A DNA stretch of 64,000 bases, from assembly GCF_041438865.1 (NCBI RefSeq), contig NZ_CP109450.1:372001-436000 (forward strand). The letters are read 5' to 3'. Source of the stretch: Streptomyces sp. NBC_01471 (GTDB lineage Bacteria; Actinomycetota; Actinomycetes; Streptomycetales; Streptomycetaceae). Numbering within the stretch: the stretch's first letter is position 1; every line of letters starts with the position of its first letter. A program made the translations under genes and the position numbers. This document shows positions 46,080-54,758 of this stretch, one piece after another. The notes below the pieces were generated by a model. The model worked only from the letters and a program-made list of their open reading frames with translations. It made no database searches and was not told where the DNA came from.

Positions 46080-47555
46080 GTGCACCACACCACTCAAGTT
46101 CCGCTCCCCTGGTACCGCGAGGTATCCCGCACCCAGTGGAAGTCGTTCTTCGCCGCCTGGATCGGCTATGTCCTGGACGGCTTCGACTTCGTCGTGATCA
46201 CCCTGGTCCTCACCGAGATCAGTGACGACTTCCACCTGAGCACGGTGCAGGCCGCCAGCCTGGTGTCCGCCGCGTTCATCACCCGCTGGCTCGGCGGGGC
46301 CGTACTCGGCGCCCTGGGCGACCGGTACGGGCGCAAACTGTCGATGATCGTGAGCATCCTGCTCTACTCGCTCGGCACCTTCGCCTGCGGTCTGTCGTGG
46401 GACTACACCAGCCTGTTCGTCGCGCGCCTGGCGATCGGCATGGGCATGGCCGGCGAGTACAGCGCGAGCGCCACGTACGCCATGGAGAGCTGGCCCGCGC
46501 GGCTGCGCAACCGGGCGAGCGGCTTCCTGATCTCCGGCTTCTCCGTGGGTTCGGTGCTGGCGGCCCAGGCGTACAAGTGGATCGTCCCGGCCCTCGGCTG
46601 GCGCTGGATGTTCTACATCGGCCTGGTGCCGATCGTGGTCGCCCTGTGGCTGCGGCGAGCCCTGCCCGAGGCCCCCGAGTGGAGCGAGTCGGTCAAGGCG
46701 AAGACCGCCAGACCGAATCCGTTCCGTCCGCTCTTCTCCACTCCGGCCCGGGCCGCGGTCAATACGGGGCTGGTGGTCGTCGCGACCGTCGCCCTGTTCG
46801 CCGTCTTCACCCCGACCGGTGCGGGACTCGTCCCCGTCCTCTCGGTCCTGGCGGGCATCAGCCTCCTCGTCCTCGCGGTACAGCTGGGCGGGCGGCGCAG
46901 CTGGCTGCTGTACGTGTCGATGATCGTGACCGTCTTCTTCGCCTTCCTGTACACCTGGCCCATCCAGGCGCTGCTGCCGACGTACCTCAAGACCGAACTG
47001 GGCTACTCGCCGGACCAGGTCAGTGACGCCCTTTTCTTCGCCGGGTTCGGCACGATGGCCGGCTGCTGGCTGGCCGGATTCGTCGGCGACTGGATCGGTA
47101 CGAGGAAGGCCTACGCGTTCACCCTGCTGGCGTCGATGGTCTTCGTGTTCCCGGTGTTCGCCGTTCGCGACAACATGCTGCTGCTCGGTGGTCTGCTGTT
47201 CGTGCTGCAGGCCCTCAGTTTCGGCATCTCCGGGCTGCTGCCGCGCTACATCGGCGGCCACTTCCCGACCGAGAGCCGTGCCGCCGCGCTCGGTTTCACC
47301 TACAACGTCGGAGCGCTGGGCGGCGCGGTGGCCCCGGTCCTGGGCGCGCATCTGGCGTCAGGCATGTCGCTGGGCCGGGCCCTCGCCGTGCTGACCTTCG
47401 CGGGCACGGTCCTGGTCGTCCTGCTGGTCGGCTTCGATGTGCCGGCCCGGCTCAACCGGCTGACCGACCCGGACGGCATCCACGACCACCTGGCCGCGGA
47501 GCTGCCCGGTGCGCCGTCCTCCCCGCTGCCCGAGCAGGAGCGGGCCCGGACCTGA
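46080..47555 (+). CDS. nanT: MFS sialic acid transporter NanT
   Basis: A 491-aa permease very like E. coli NanT from memory of that sequence: PWYREVSRTQWKSFFAAW at the start, GYVLDGFDFVVITLVLTE in helix 1, MGMAGEYSASATYAMESW, RNRASGFLISGFSVGSVL, FLYTWPIQALLPTYLKTEL and GFTYNVGALGGAVAPVLGA. Length also agrees (496 in E. coli). GTG 46080 follows GGAGG. It brings in sialic acid with protons and completes the pathway. Confidence 0.93.
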   Translation: MHHTTQVPLPWYREVSRTQWKSFFAAWIGYVLDGFDFVVITLVLTEISDDFHLSTVQAASLVSAAFITRWLGGAVLGALGDRYGRKLSMIVSILLYSLGTFACGLSWDYTSLFVARLAIGMGMAGEYSASATYAMESWPARLRNRASGFLISGFSVGSVLAAQAYKWIVPALGWRWMFYIGLVPIVVALWLRRALPEAPEWSESVKAKTARPNPFRPLFSTPARAAVNTGLVVVATVALFAVFTPTGAGLVPVLSVLAGISLLVLAVQLGGRRSWLLYVSMIVTVFFAFLYTWPIQALLPTYLKTELGYSPDQVSDALFFAGFGTMAGCWLAGFVGDWIGTRKAYAFTLLASMVFVFPVFAVRDNMLLLGGLLFVLQALSFGISGLLPRYIGGHFPTESRAAALGFTYNVGALGGAVAPVLGAHLASGMSLGRALAVLTFAGTVLVVLLVGFDVPARLNRLTDPDGIHDHLAAELPGAPSSPLPEQERART

Positions 47556-47563
47556 CCTCCGTA

Positions 47564-47623
47564 CCCGGAACAGCACTCCGGCGGGCGGCCATCGATGGCT
47601 GCCCGCCGGAGTGCTGTTCCGGG
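47564..47623. terminator. 60-nt near-perfect palindrome terminating nanT and the YeiH-like gene
   Basis: A 23-bp perfect stem (47564-47586 with 47601-47623) encloses a 14-base centre that itself contains the 12-bp palindrome GCCATCGATGGC; only one G.U pair interrupts the whole. It starts 9 bases after the nanT stop and ends 22 bases from the convergent gene, so it should stop transcripts from both sides. Confidence 0.85.
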
Positions 47624-47645
47624 GCGGCGGCCCGGGTGCGCGGAC

Positions 47646-48764
47646 TCAGGTGGTGAGCAGGACGCCCGCGTAGCTCACCGACGCGACCACCCCCCAGGAG
47701 GCGAGGCCGAGCAGTGCCGTCCTGGCTCCGGAGCGGGCGAGCGACGGCAGATGGACGGCGCTGCCGAGGCCGAAGAGCGCCATGGCCAGCAGGAGCTGCT
47801 GCGCGGTGTCGGCGGCGTCGAGCAGTCCGGTGGGCAGCAGGCCCGTGCTGCGCAGGGCCGTCATCGCCAGGAAACCGATCACGAAGAGCGGCACCACCGC
47901 CGGGCGGCGGGTGCCCACCGCCTGCTCGCCGCCGGCCGCCTCGTGGGCGCGGCGCCGCCGGTGGGCCACCGCGACCCCGGCGACCAGCGGTGCGAGCATC
48001 GCCACCCGGATCAGCTTGACCATCACGGCCTCGCCGAGCGCGGTCGGGCCCGAGGTCTGCGCGGTGGCCACGACCTGGCCGACATCGTGGACGCCGGCGC
48101 CCACCCAGCGGCCGAACTGGACGTCGTCCAGGCCGAGCGGATGGTGCAGCAGCGGAAGGACCGCGATGGCGAGGGTCCCGCACAGGGTGACCAGGGCGAC
48201 CGAGGTCGCCACGTCGGCCGCCAGCTTCTCGTCGTCCTCGTCCTTGCCGAGCGCTCCGCTGACGGCGCCGATCGCCGAGGCACCGCAGATGGAGTACCCG
48301 GTGGCGATCAGCAGCGGCTGGTCGCCGGGCAGGCCCAGCTTCCGGCCGAGCCACCAGGTTCCGGCGAAGGTCGCGAGCACCACACCGAGCACCATCGTCA
48401 CCGTCGCCCAGCCGAGGCCGAGGACGTCGCCGATGCTGAGCTTGAGCCCGAGCAGCACGATGCCGCCCCGCATCAGCCGCTTGCCGGCCGTCGAGAGCCC
48501 GGCACGGCCCCGGCCCCGTACGAACGGATGCACCCCGGGTACGTGTGCCGCCACGACTCCGAGCACGACGGCGGCCGTCAGCATCGGCACGGCGGGCAGC
48601 AGGGCGTGCACGCCCTCGGCGAGGCCGAGTCCGACGACGGCGAGCGCGAGGCCGGGGGCGTTGCGGCGCACCGGTCCCGGTACGGACGCGCCGGCGCCCG
48701 GTGACGGCTTCGCCGACTGCCGACCGGGGGGCGGTGAGTGGGTGCGCTCCGTACTCAGTGTCAT
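47646..48764 (-). CDS. YeiH/UPF0324-family membrane protein (putative sulfate-type exporter)
   Basis: The 372-aa multi-pass protein has the family marks KRLMRGGIVLLGLKLSIGDV, ATGYSICGASAIGAVSG, AGVHDVGQVVATA and VMVKLIRVAMLAPLV. YeiH proteins are annotated as putative sulfate exporters; direct evidence is thin. The ATG at 48764 is used, leaving a ~40-residue polar N-terminus. It is divergent from a LysR regulator across a palindrome, the usual YeiH/YeiE arrangement. Confidence 0.9.
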   Translation of the reverse strand: MTLSTERTHSPPPGRQSAKPSPGAGASVPGPVRRNAPGLALAVVGLGLAEGVHALLPAVPMLTAAVVLGVVAAHVPGVHPFVRGRGRAGLSTAGKRLMRGGIVLLGLKLSIGDVLGLGWATVTMVLGVVLATFAGTWWLGRKLGLPGDQPLLIATGYSICGASAIGAVSGALGKDEDDEKLAADVATSVALVTLCGTLAIAVLPLLHHPLGLDDVQFGRWVGAGVHDVGQVVATAQTSGPTALGEAVMVKLIRVAMLAPLVAGVAVAHRRRRAHEAAGGEQAVGTRRPAVVPLFVIGFLAMTALRSTGLLPTGLLDAADTAQQLLLAMALFGLGSAVHLPSLARSGARTALLGLASWGVVASVSYAGVLLTT

Positions 48765-48821
48765 GATCACCAGCGTGTGACGGATCCCCGCGGCCCGGTA
48801 GACGCGAATCCGGCACCAGGC

Positions 48822-48852
48822 CATAGGGTTCCCCTATGAAGGTTTTCCTATG
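48822..48852. promoter_or_regulatory. LysR operator candidate, YeiH/LysR divergent region
   Basis: The perfect palindrome CATAGGG-TTC-CCCTATG at 48822-48838 is followed by another half-site, CCTATG, at 48847-48852. A dimer site plus an extra half-site is common for LysR proteins. Confidence 0.65.
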
Positions 48853-48935
48853 ACGTCCGACCCGGACGAGGGGCGCGGAACGAGCGCGCCGGATCACATG
48901 TTCCGTACGGACGAGCGCCGTATGAGGGAGCACCG

Positions 48936-49865
48936 GTGAGTGAACGCGGCGAGACCCGGGACAGCGGGCAGCGGCCCCTGCCCGATCTGCAGTCGCTGCA
49001 ACTGCTGGTCACCGTGGCGGAGACCGGAAGCCTGGGCAGGGCCGCGGCCCGGATGCTCATCAGCCAGCCGTCGGCCAGTGCGCGGATGCGCACACTGGAG
49101 CGCCACCTCGGGCTCCATCTCCTCGACCGCTCCACCGCGGGGTCCCGGCTCACCCCGGCCGGGGCGGTGGTGACCGACTGGGCCCGCGCGGTGCTCGAAC
49201 AGGCCTCGGCGCTGGTCGAGGGGGCCGCGGCGCTGCGGTCGCGACAGGACAGCCGGCTGCATGTCGCGGCCAGCCTCACCATCGCGGAGGAGCTGATGCC
49301 GGGCTGGCTCGTCACCCTGCGGGACAGCGCACCGGACGCCCACGTGGGGCTGACGGTGACCAACAGCTGGGGAGTGGTCGAGGCACTGCGCCGCGGGAGC
49401 TGCGACCTGGGTTTCGTCGAGGGGCCCCGGGTCCCCGACGATCTGCACCGCTCAGCGGTGGGACGCGACCGGCTCGCCGTCGTGGTGGCGCCCGGTCACC
49501 CCTGGACGCACCGGCGCAGCGCCCTCACCGGGCGCGAACTGGCCGACACCCCGCTGCTGCTGCGGGAGGCGGGCTCCGGCACCCGGGAGACGCTGGAGCG
49601 GGCGCTGCGCCCGTACGACGGAATCGCCGTCCCGGTCCTGGAACTCGGCTCCACCGCCCCGCTGCGCAGTGCGGCAGCCCGCGGGCTGGCCCCGGCGGCA
49701 CTCTCCGCCCTGGCCGTGCGCGAGGACGTGGCGTCGGGGCGGCTGGTCGAGGTCGAGGTCGATCCGTCCGTCCGGCTGCACCGGGTCCTGCACGCGGTCT
49801 GGCCCAAGGGCCGCGAACTGCCTGAGCCGGCGCTCCACCTGCTCCGGGTGGCCAAGCACCGGTAG
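48936..49865 (+). CDS. LysR-family regulator (YeiE/CysB-like group)
   Basis: A 309-aa protein with an N-terminal winged helix (LQSLQLLVTVAETGSLG, ISQPSASARMRTLERHLG, LLDRSTAGSRLTPAG) and a two-lobed effector domain (LHVAASLTIAEELMP, CDLGFVEGP, LREAGSGTRETLE). GTG 48936 follows GAGGGAG. It is divergent from the YeiH-like gene, so it most likely activates it; the effector is unknown. Confidence 0.9.
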   Translation: MSERGETRDSGQRPLPDLQSLQLLVTVAETGSLGRAAARMLISQPSASARMRTLERHLGLHLLDRSTAGSRLTPAGAVVTDWARAVLEQASALVEGAAALRSRQDSRLHVAASLTIAEELMPGWLVTLRDSAPDAHVGLTVTNSWGVVEALRRGSCDLGFVEGPRVPDDLHRSAVGRDRLAVVVAPGHPWTHRRSALTGRELADTPLLLREAGSGTRETLERALRPYDGIAVPVLELGSTAPLRSAAARGLAPAALSALAVREDVASGRLVEVEVDPSVRLHRVLHAVWPKGRELPEPALHLLRVAKHR

Positions 49866-49949
49866 CGCGGGCGGTGGGCTGCGGCTCAGCTGAAGTGGCG
49901 GTCGGGGCGGTCTTCCCCTCACCGCCAGGGCGCCCTTGGAGGATTCTCC

Positions 49950-49973
49950 ATGAAGCAGCCCTCGTCGAGGTGA
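49950..49973 (+). CDS. Possible seven-codon leader ORF
   Basis: ATG at 49950 is preceded by TTGGAGG at a good distance and opens a frame MKQPSSR followed by TGA. It lies 190 bp before the MFS gene. The 300-bp region 49866-50165 contains no other gene; a GGAGGTGCCTCC palindrome follows it. It may be a leader peptide or chance. Confidence 0.3.
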   Translation: MKQPSSR

Positions 49974-50165
49974 TCCCGTTGTCGCTGCCGCCGGTAGCGG
50001 AGGTGCCTCCACGGTCCGTAGCGTCCACGGCACAGCTGTCCGGAAGGGGAACATCGGAGTGCCGCCGACGAACGGGACGATGGGCCGGTCAGCGAAGTGG
50101 TGGCGGGCAGACCCCTGTTCGGCTGCGAACCTATCGTGAGCGGGCCAGGAGGAGAGACGGCGGCG

Positions 50166-51437
50166 GTGCCGGTCGTCGCCCGGTTCCGCGAGCTGCTGTC
50201 GGTGATCGGCCCCTGGCTGCCGGCCGTGGCGTTCCTCGGCAGAATGCCCGCCGCGATGTGCCCGATCGGCACTCTCCTGCTGGTCGGCACGGAGACCGGC
50301 AGCATCGGGGACGCCTCGCTGGTGAGCGGGGCGCTGGCACTGGGTGAGGCAGCCGGCGGGCCGGTCGTCGGGCGGCTCGCCGACCGCCGGGGCCAGCGGA
50401 CCGTCATCCTGGCCGCATCGCTGGTCAACGCGACGGCCATCCTGGCCCTCGTGACGGCGGCTGTCACCGGCCGGCCGGTGGTGCTTCAGATCGCCTTCGC
50501 CGCGGTGGTGGGGCTGACCGTCCCACAGGTCGGGCCGCTGGCACGCGGCCGCTGGCTGTCGATGGTGAGGGGGAAGCCCGGAGAGGAGCGGCTCATCGGT
50601 TCGGCGCTGTCCTTCGACGGCACCGCCGACGAGGTCTCCTTCACTCTCGGACCCGCGGTGACGGGCGTCCTGGCCGCCCTTGTGGCACCGGCGCCCGCCC
50701 TGGTGCTGGCCGCGGTGCTCGTCGGGGTCTGCGGCACCCTCTTCGCCGTCCACCCCTCGGCTCCGGCGGGCAGTGGCCCGCCCGCCGGCGGCCGGGGGCA
50801 CGCCCCGCTGATGTCGCCCGCGCTGGCCCTCCTGATGTGCAGCATGTCCATGCAGGGCCTGCTCTTCGGCTCGGTGCAGGCCGGAGTGTCGGCAACGGCC
50901 ACTCACCTCGGCAGCCCGGGTGCGGCGGGGCTGCTCTACGCCCTGTTGGGTGGGGTCAGCGCCCTGGCGGGGGTCGCGACCGCCGCCCTGCCCGCCCGGA
51001 TCGGGCTGCCCCTGCGCCTTCGCCTGGCGACCGCGGCCATGCTCGCGACCTCGCTGCCGCTGCTGCCGGCGGACTCCATCGGCTCCCTCGCCCTCGCGGT
51101 GCCGCTGGTGGGCGCGGCCATCGCCCCGCACATCATCACCGTGTTCGGTCTCACCGAGCGGATCGTCGCCCGCGAACGGATCGGCGAGGCCATGGCCCTG
51201 CTGGTGAGCAGTGTTCTGGTGGCGCAGTCCGTGGGCGTGATGGTCGCTGGCCGCCTGGCGGACGCCTACGGTCCGGGTGCGCCGTCCGTCGTCAGCTGCG
51301 CGGCGACGGCGACGGCAGCCCTCGTAGCGGCGGCGACCGCGACGAGCGGACGGTACCCGCCCGCGGCGCCGGCTCTCCCCGTACCGCACCGCACCGGCCC
51401 GCCGGCTGCCTCGCCGCCGGCCCGCCCAGGGCGCTGA
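50166..51437 (+). CDS. MFS transporter, probable exporter
   Basis: The 423-aa protein has about twelve hydrophobic segments, with the MFS loop motif GRLADRRGQRTVI between the second and third and a second GRLADAYG near the end. The tail after residue ~395 is Pro-rich. Three GTG codons are possible starts; 50166 is preferred because AGGAGGAG lies before it. The substrate cannot be assigned; no enzyme neighbours suggest one. Confidence 0.82.
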   Translation: MPVVARFRELLSVIGPWLPAVAFLGRMPAAMCPIGTLLLVGTETGSIGDASLVSGALALGEAAGGPVVGRLADRRGQRTVILAASLVNATAILALVTAAVTGRPVVLQIAFAAVVGLTVPQVGPLARGRWLSMVRGKPGEERLIGSALSFDGTADEVSFTLGPAVTGVLAALVAPAPALVLAAVLVGVCGTLFAVHPSAPAGSGPPAGGRGHAPLMSPALALLMCSMSMQGLLFGSVQAGVSATATHLGSPGAAGLLYALLGGVSALAGVATAALPARIGLPLRLRLATAAMLATSLPLLPADSIGSLALAVPLVGAAIAPHIITVFGLTERIVARERIGEAMALLVSSVLVAQSVGVMVAGRLADAYGPGAPSVVSCAATATAALVAAATATSGRYPPAAPALPVPHRTGPPAASPPARPGR

Positions 51438-51538
51438 CCGCTCGCGCGTACCCGCGTACCCGCGTGACCGCGGAGCCGATCCGGGAGCGGTTCAGCGGTA
51501 CGGGGAACACACCGATTCGGCTCCCGATCGTCCTCGTG

Positions 51539-51567
51539 CAACCTCCTCGCAACGTTGCCGGAGGTTG
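51539..51567. promoter_or_regulatory. Nested palindrome between the MFS and DUF779 genes
   Basis: CAACCTCC (51539-51546) pairs with GGAGGTTG (51560-51567), and the centre holds the perfect 10-bp palindrome GCAACGTTGC. Both flanking genes read rightward, so it could be a terminator for the first or an operator for the second. Confidence 0.5.
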
Positions 51568-51642
51568 ACTGGGCGGAGCCCGGCCCACTCGGGCGCGGGC
51601 CGGGCGGCCCATTGCCGGTCGAGCGACAACCGGGAGAGTGCG

Positions 51643-51993
51643 ATGTCCGACGCCCCGCGGGTGGAGTTCACCTCCGCCGCCGCCGATCTGATGCGCAGAC
51701 TGCGCGGTATCCACGGCCCGCTGATGTTCCATCAGTCGGGCGGCTGCTGCGACGGCAGCGCCCCCATGTGCTATCCGGCCGGGGAGTTCCGTACCGGAGG
51801 CTCGGACATCCTCCTGGAGTCGCTCGTGGTGGACGGCGTGGCCGAGCCCGTCCCGTTCTGGATCTCGGCGAGTCAGCAGGAGGTGTGGGCCCACACCCGG
51901 CTCATCCTCGACGTCGTGGAGGGCCGGGGCAGCGGCTTCTCGCTGGAAGCCCCGGAAGGGGTCAGGTTCCTCATCCGGTCCCGGCTGATCTGA
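51643..51993 (+). CDS. DUF779 family protein
   Basis: A 116-aa cytoplasmic protein with the family motif MFHQSGGCCDGSAPMCYP, rich in Cys and His, near residue 30 and PVPFWISASQQEVW later. DUF779 genes often lie beside aldehyde dehydrogenase genes in actinomycetes, but none is in this neighbourhood. ATG 51643 follows GGGAGAG. The biochemical function is unknown. Confidence 0.88.
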   Translation: MSDAPRVEFTSAAADLMRRLRGIHGPLMFHQSGGCCDGSAPMCYPAGEFRTGGSDILLESLVVDGVAEPVPFWISASQQEVWAHTRLILDVVEGRGSGFSLEAPEGVRFLIRSRLI

Positions 51994-52130
51994 CCGGCGG
52001 GGGCCGCACGCGCGCCCGCGACCGGCTCAGCTCCCGGGAAGTGTGCCGTCCGGCTGCCGGCGTCCGCCGGGCCGCCGCGGTCACCGCACTCGCCGGCTTG
52101 GCCCTGTCCGGACCCAGGCGTCCGGGAGCC

Positions 52131-52325
52131 TCAGGGCTTGATGTTGGCGACCATGTCCGCGGTGCCCGTGACCCCTTGCTGGATGGTCGGGGCGAGGCTG
52201 GTGCTGGCCAGCGTGAAGCCGAGAAGAGCGCAGACGATCGCATGGGAGAGCTTGAGTCCGCCGCCACGGAGGAAGATCCCCGCGAGGACCACGAGCAGCA
52301 GCACAAGTGAGATCGAGATGGCCAT
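52131..52325 (-). CDS. Small two-helix membrane protein
   Basis: The 64-aa protein has one hydrophobic segment at ~3-18, an FLRGGGLKLSHA turn and a second at ~28-46. The ribosome site GGAGGAGG is very strong. Similar short proteins are common in Streptomyces genomes; the function is not known. It converges with DUF779. Confidence 0.8.
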   Translation of the reverse strand: MAISISLVLLLVVLAGIFLRGGGLKLSHAIVCALLGFTLASTSLAPTIQQGVTGTADMVANIKP

Positions 52326-52452
52326 GGTCGTCCTCCTCCGCCACACCGGGTATGCGGCATTCGGCCGTAAGTGTGGCGGAGGGGACCCCTGTTTCGGGCG
52401 TAAGACCTGTACGCCGTACGGGTGTTGACTCGCTGTAATGGTCGGGCTCCGG

Positions 52453-53544
52453 CTACCGCGGCCCCGGCAGGTCGACCAGCTCCGCCAGCGCCTCGCGGTG
52501 CGCCCCCGCCGAACCGAGCGCCACCGCATCGGACTTGGCGCGCTTGAGGTAGAGATGCGCGGGATGCTCCCACGTCATGCCGATACCGCCGTGCAGTTGG
52601 ACGCACTCCTCGGCGGCGTGCACCGCGACGCGGCTGCAGTACGCCTGCGCGACCGAGACCGCGAGAGCCTTCTCAGGGCTGCCGGTGGCGAGCGCGTCAG
52701 CCGCGTTACGGGAGGCGGCGCGAGCCGAGACGATCTCCAGCCAGAGCTGCGCCATCCGGTGCTTGAGCGCTTGGAACCCACCGACGGGCCGGTTGAACTG
52801 GTGGCGCTCGCGCGTGTACCGGACGGTTTCCTCCAGACACCACTCGGCGAGCCCCAGCTGCTCCGACGCGAGCAGTCCGGCCCCGGCGACCAGCCCCCGG
52901 TCCAGCGCGGCCCGTGAATCCTCCGCGCCCGCCAGGAGGTTGCCCTGCGCCCCGTCGAGAGTGACGGTGGCGAGCGGGCGGGTGAGGTCGAGCGGGACCA
53001 GTGGCGTGACGGTGACGCCCGGGTCACGCGCCCCGACCGCGTACAGACCGTCGGCCGTCGGGACGAGCAGCACCTGCGCCGCTGCCGCGTCGGCGACCCC
53101 GCTCACCGAGCCGGTCAGGCCGGGCAACGGGACCACGGAGCCGGGCGCGGTGCTCAGCGGCACGGCGAGCACCGCGACGCACTCCCCGGAGGCGAGCGTG
53201 GCCAGCAGTTCGGTGGCCGCGGCGTTGCGGGCCCCGAGCGCGGTGAGCACCTCGGTCGCCACGACCGAACTGGTCAGATAAGGCACCGGCGCGACGCTGC
53301 GCCCCAGCTCCTCAAGGACCACCGCGGCCTCCCGGTGCGTGGCGCCCTGACCGCCGAGCTTCTCCGGTACGAGCAGTCCGGCCAGCCCCATCTCCGCGGC
53401 CAGGCCGGTCCACAGCCGCAGTTCGCCGGGGGCGCCGGACTCCACGGCGGCCAGCAGCTCCGGTGCGCCGCAGTGGTCGGCGAGCAGCGAGCGGACGGCG
53501 GAGCGCAGGTCGTCCTCGGTCTCGGAGTACAGGAGGTCGGTCAT
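52453..53544 (-). CDS. Acyl-CoA dehydrogenase family protein, probable non-catalytic partner
   Basis: The 363-aa protein has the acyl-CoA dehydrogenase fold (YTRERHQFNRPVGGFQALKHR, CVQLHGGIGMTWEHP) but ends at HLYLKRAKSDAVAL without the EGxxE segment that carries the catalytic Glu. It overlaps the next dehydrogenase by ATGA. Paired short and full dehydrogenases of this kind form alpha2beta2 enzymes in actinobacterial sterol side-chain breakdown (ChsE/IpdE type), which is the inferred role. Confidence 0.85.
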   Translation of the reverse strand: MTDLLYSETEDDLRSAVRSLLADHCGAPELLAAVESGAPGELRLWTGLAAEMGLAGLLVPEKLGGQGATHREAAVVLEELGRSVAPVPYLTSSVVATEVLTALGARNAAATELLATLASGECVAVLAVPLSTAPGSVVPLPGLTGSVSGVADAAAAQVLLVPTADGLYAVGARDPGVTVTPLVPLDLTRPLATVTLDGAQGNLLAGAEDSRAALDRGLVAGAGLLASEQLGLAEWCLEETVRYTRERHQFNRPVGGFQALKHRMAQLWLEIVSARAASRNAADALATGSPEKALAVSVAQAYCSRVAVHAAEECVQLHGGIGMTWEHPAHLYLKRAKSDAVALGSAGAHREALAELVDLPGPR

Positions 53545-54758
53545 CGGGCCAGGTCCTTCCAGGCGGCGTCCTTGTCGTTGCGCGGCTCGGAAGGCAGCCC
53601 GAGCACGCGCTCGGCGACGATGTTGAGCAGCACCTCGCTGGTGCCGCCCTCGATGGAATTGCCCTTGGAGCGCAGATAGCGGTAGCCGGCGTCGCGTCCG
53701 GTGAAGTCGACCATTTCGGGGCGGCGCATGGTCCAGTCGCCGTACAGCAGCCCTTCCCCGCCGAGGAGTTCGACTTCGAGGCCGCTGATCTCCTGGTTGA
53801 GACGGGCGAAGGTGAGCTTCATGCCGGAGCCCTCGGGGCCGGGCTGGCCCGCGACGAGCTGCTGGCGCAGCCGTTCACCGGTGAGGCGGGCGACCTCGGC
53901 CTCCACCCAGAGTCCGAGGAGACGTTGGTGGAGATCGTGCGTGCGCAGTTCGGGCCGCTCGCGCCAGGTCGTGACGACGGGGCCGATCATGCCGCCCTCG
54001 CGCGGGACACGGGAGCCGCCGATGGAGACCCGCTCGTTCATCAGGGTGGTCTGGGCGACCTTCCAGCCGTCGCCCACCGGACCGAGCCGGTGGGCGTCGG
54101 GGATCCGTACCTCCGTCAGGAACACCTCGTTGAACTCGGCCTCGCCGGTGATCTGGCGCAGCGGCCGCACCTCGACGCCCGGGTCGGTCATGTCGCAGAT
54201 GAAGTACGTGATTCCCCGGTGCTTGGGCACGTCGGGGTCGGTGCGGGCGATGAGGATGGCCCAGCGCGCGAGATGGGCGCTGGAGGTCCAGACCTTCTGT
54301 CCGGTGACGGTCCAGTGGTCACCGTCGCGCACGGCGCGGGTCGCCAGGGCCGCGAGGTCGGACCCGGCGCCCGGCTCGCTGAAGAGCTGGCACCACACCT
54401 CGTCGCCGACCCAGAGGGGGCGCAGGAAGCGGCGCTTCTGCTCGTCCGTGCCGTAGCGCAGGATCGTCGGCGCGGCCATGCCGAGGCCGATGCCGATCCG
54501 GCGCGGGTCGTTGTCGGGTGCCTCCGCGGCCTCCAGCTCGGCGTCCACGACGGACTGGAGCGCGCGCGGCACGCCGAGACCGCCCAGCCCCTGCGGGTAG
54601 TGCACCCAGGCGAGCCCGGCGTCGAACCGGGCGCGCAGGAAGTCGGTGCGGCCGGTGGACGCCGGAGGGTGCGCCGCGAGCAGTTCGCGGGTACGCAGCC
54701 GCAGTGCGTCGGCGTCCGGCTGTGCGGCGGTGTCGGGCAGCGGGCTGTTCTCCGTCAT
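53541..54758 (-). CDS. Acyl-CoA dehydrogenase
   Basis: A 405-aa FAD enzyme. WCQLFSEPGAGSDLA is the first signature and NSIEGGTSEVLLN near the end holds the likely catalytic Glu. Residues ~130-175 contain the flavin-binding WTVTGQKVWTSSA. It overlaps both neighbours by ATGA, so it is in an operon with the MDR reductase upstream and the shorter dehydrogenase downstream. It would oxidise an acyl-CoA at alpha-beta; the chain is unknown. Confidence 0.92.
   Translation of the reverse strand: MTENSPLPDTAAQPDADALRLRTRELLAAHPPASTGRTDFLRARFDAGLAWVHYPQGLGGLGVPRALQSVVDAELEAAEAPDNDPRRIGIGLGMAAPTILRYGTDEQKRRFLRPLWVGDEVWCQLFSEPGAGSDLAALATRAVRDGDHWTVTGQKVWTSSAHLARWAILIARTDPDVPKHRGITYFICDMTDPGVEVRPLRQITGEAEFNEVFLTEVRIPDAHRLGPVGDGWKVAQTTLMNERVSIGGSRVPREGGMIGPVVTTWRERPELRTHDLHQRLLGLWVEAEVARLTGERLRQQLVAGQPGPEGSGMKLTFARLNQEISGLEVELLGGEGLLYGDWTMRRPEMVDFTGRDAGYRYLRSKGNSIEGGTSEVLLNIVAERVLGLPSEPRNDKDAAWKDLAR

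Noticed and set aside
45393..47351. 652-codon minus-strand frame across nanE/nanT
   Set aside because: Shadow of nanE and nanT; composition biased to His/Gly/Asp/Glu and no start signals.
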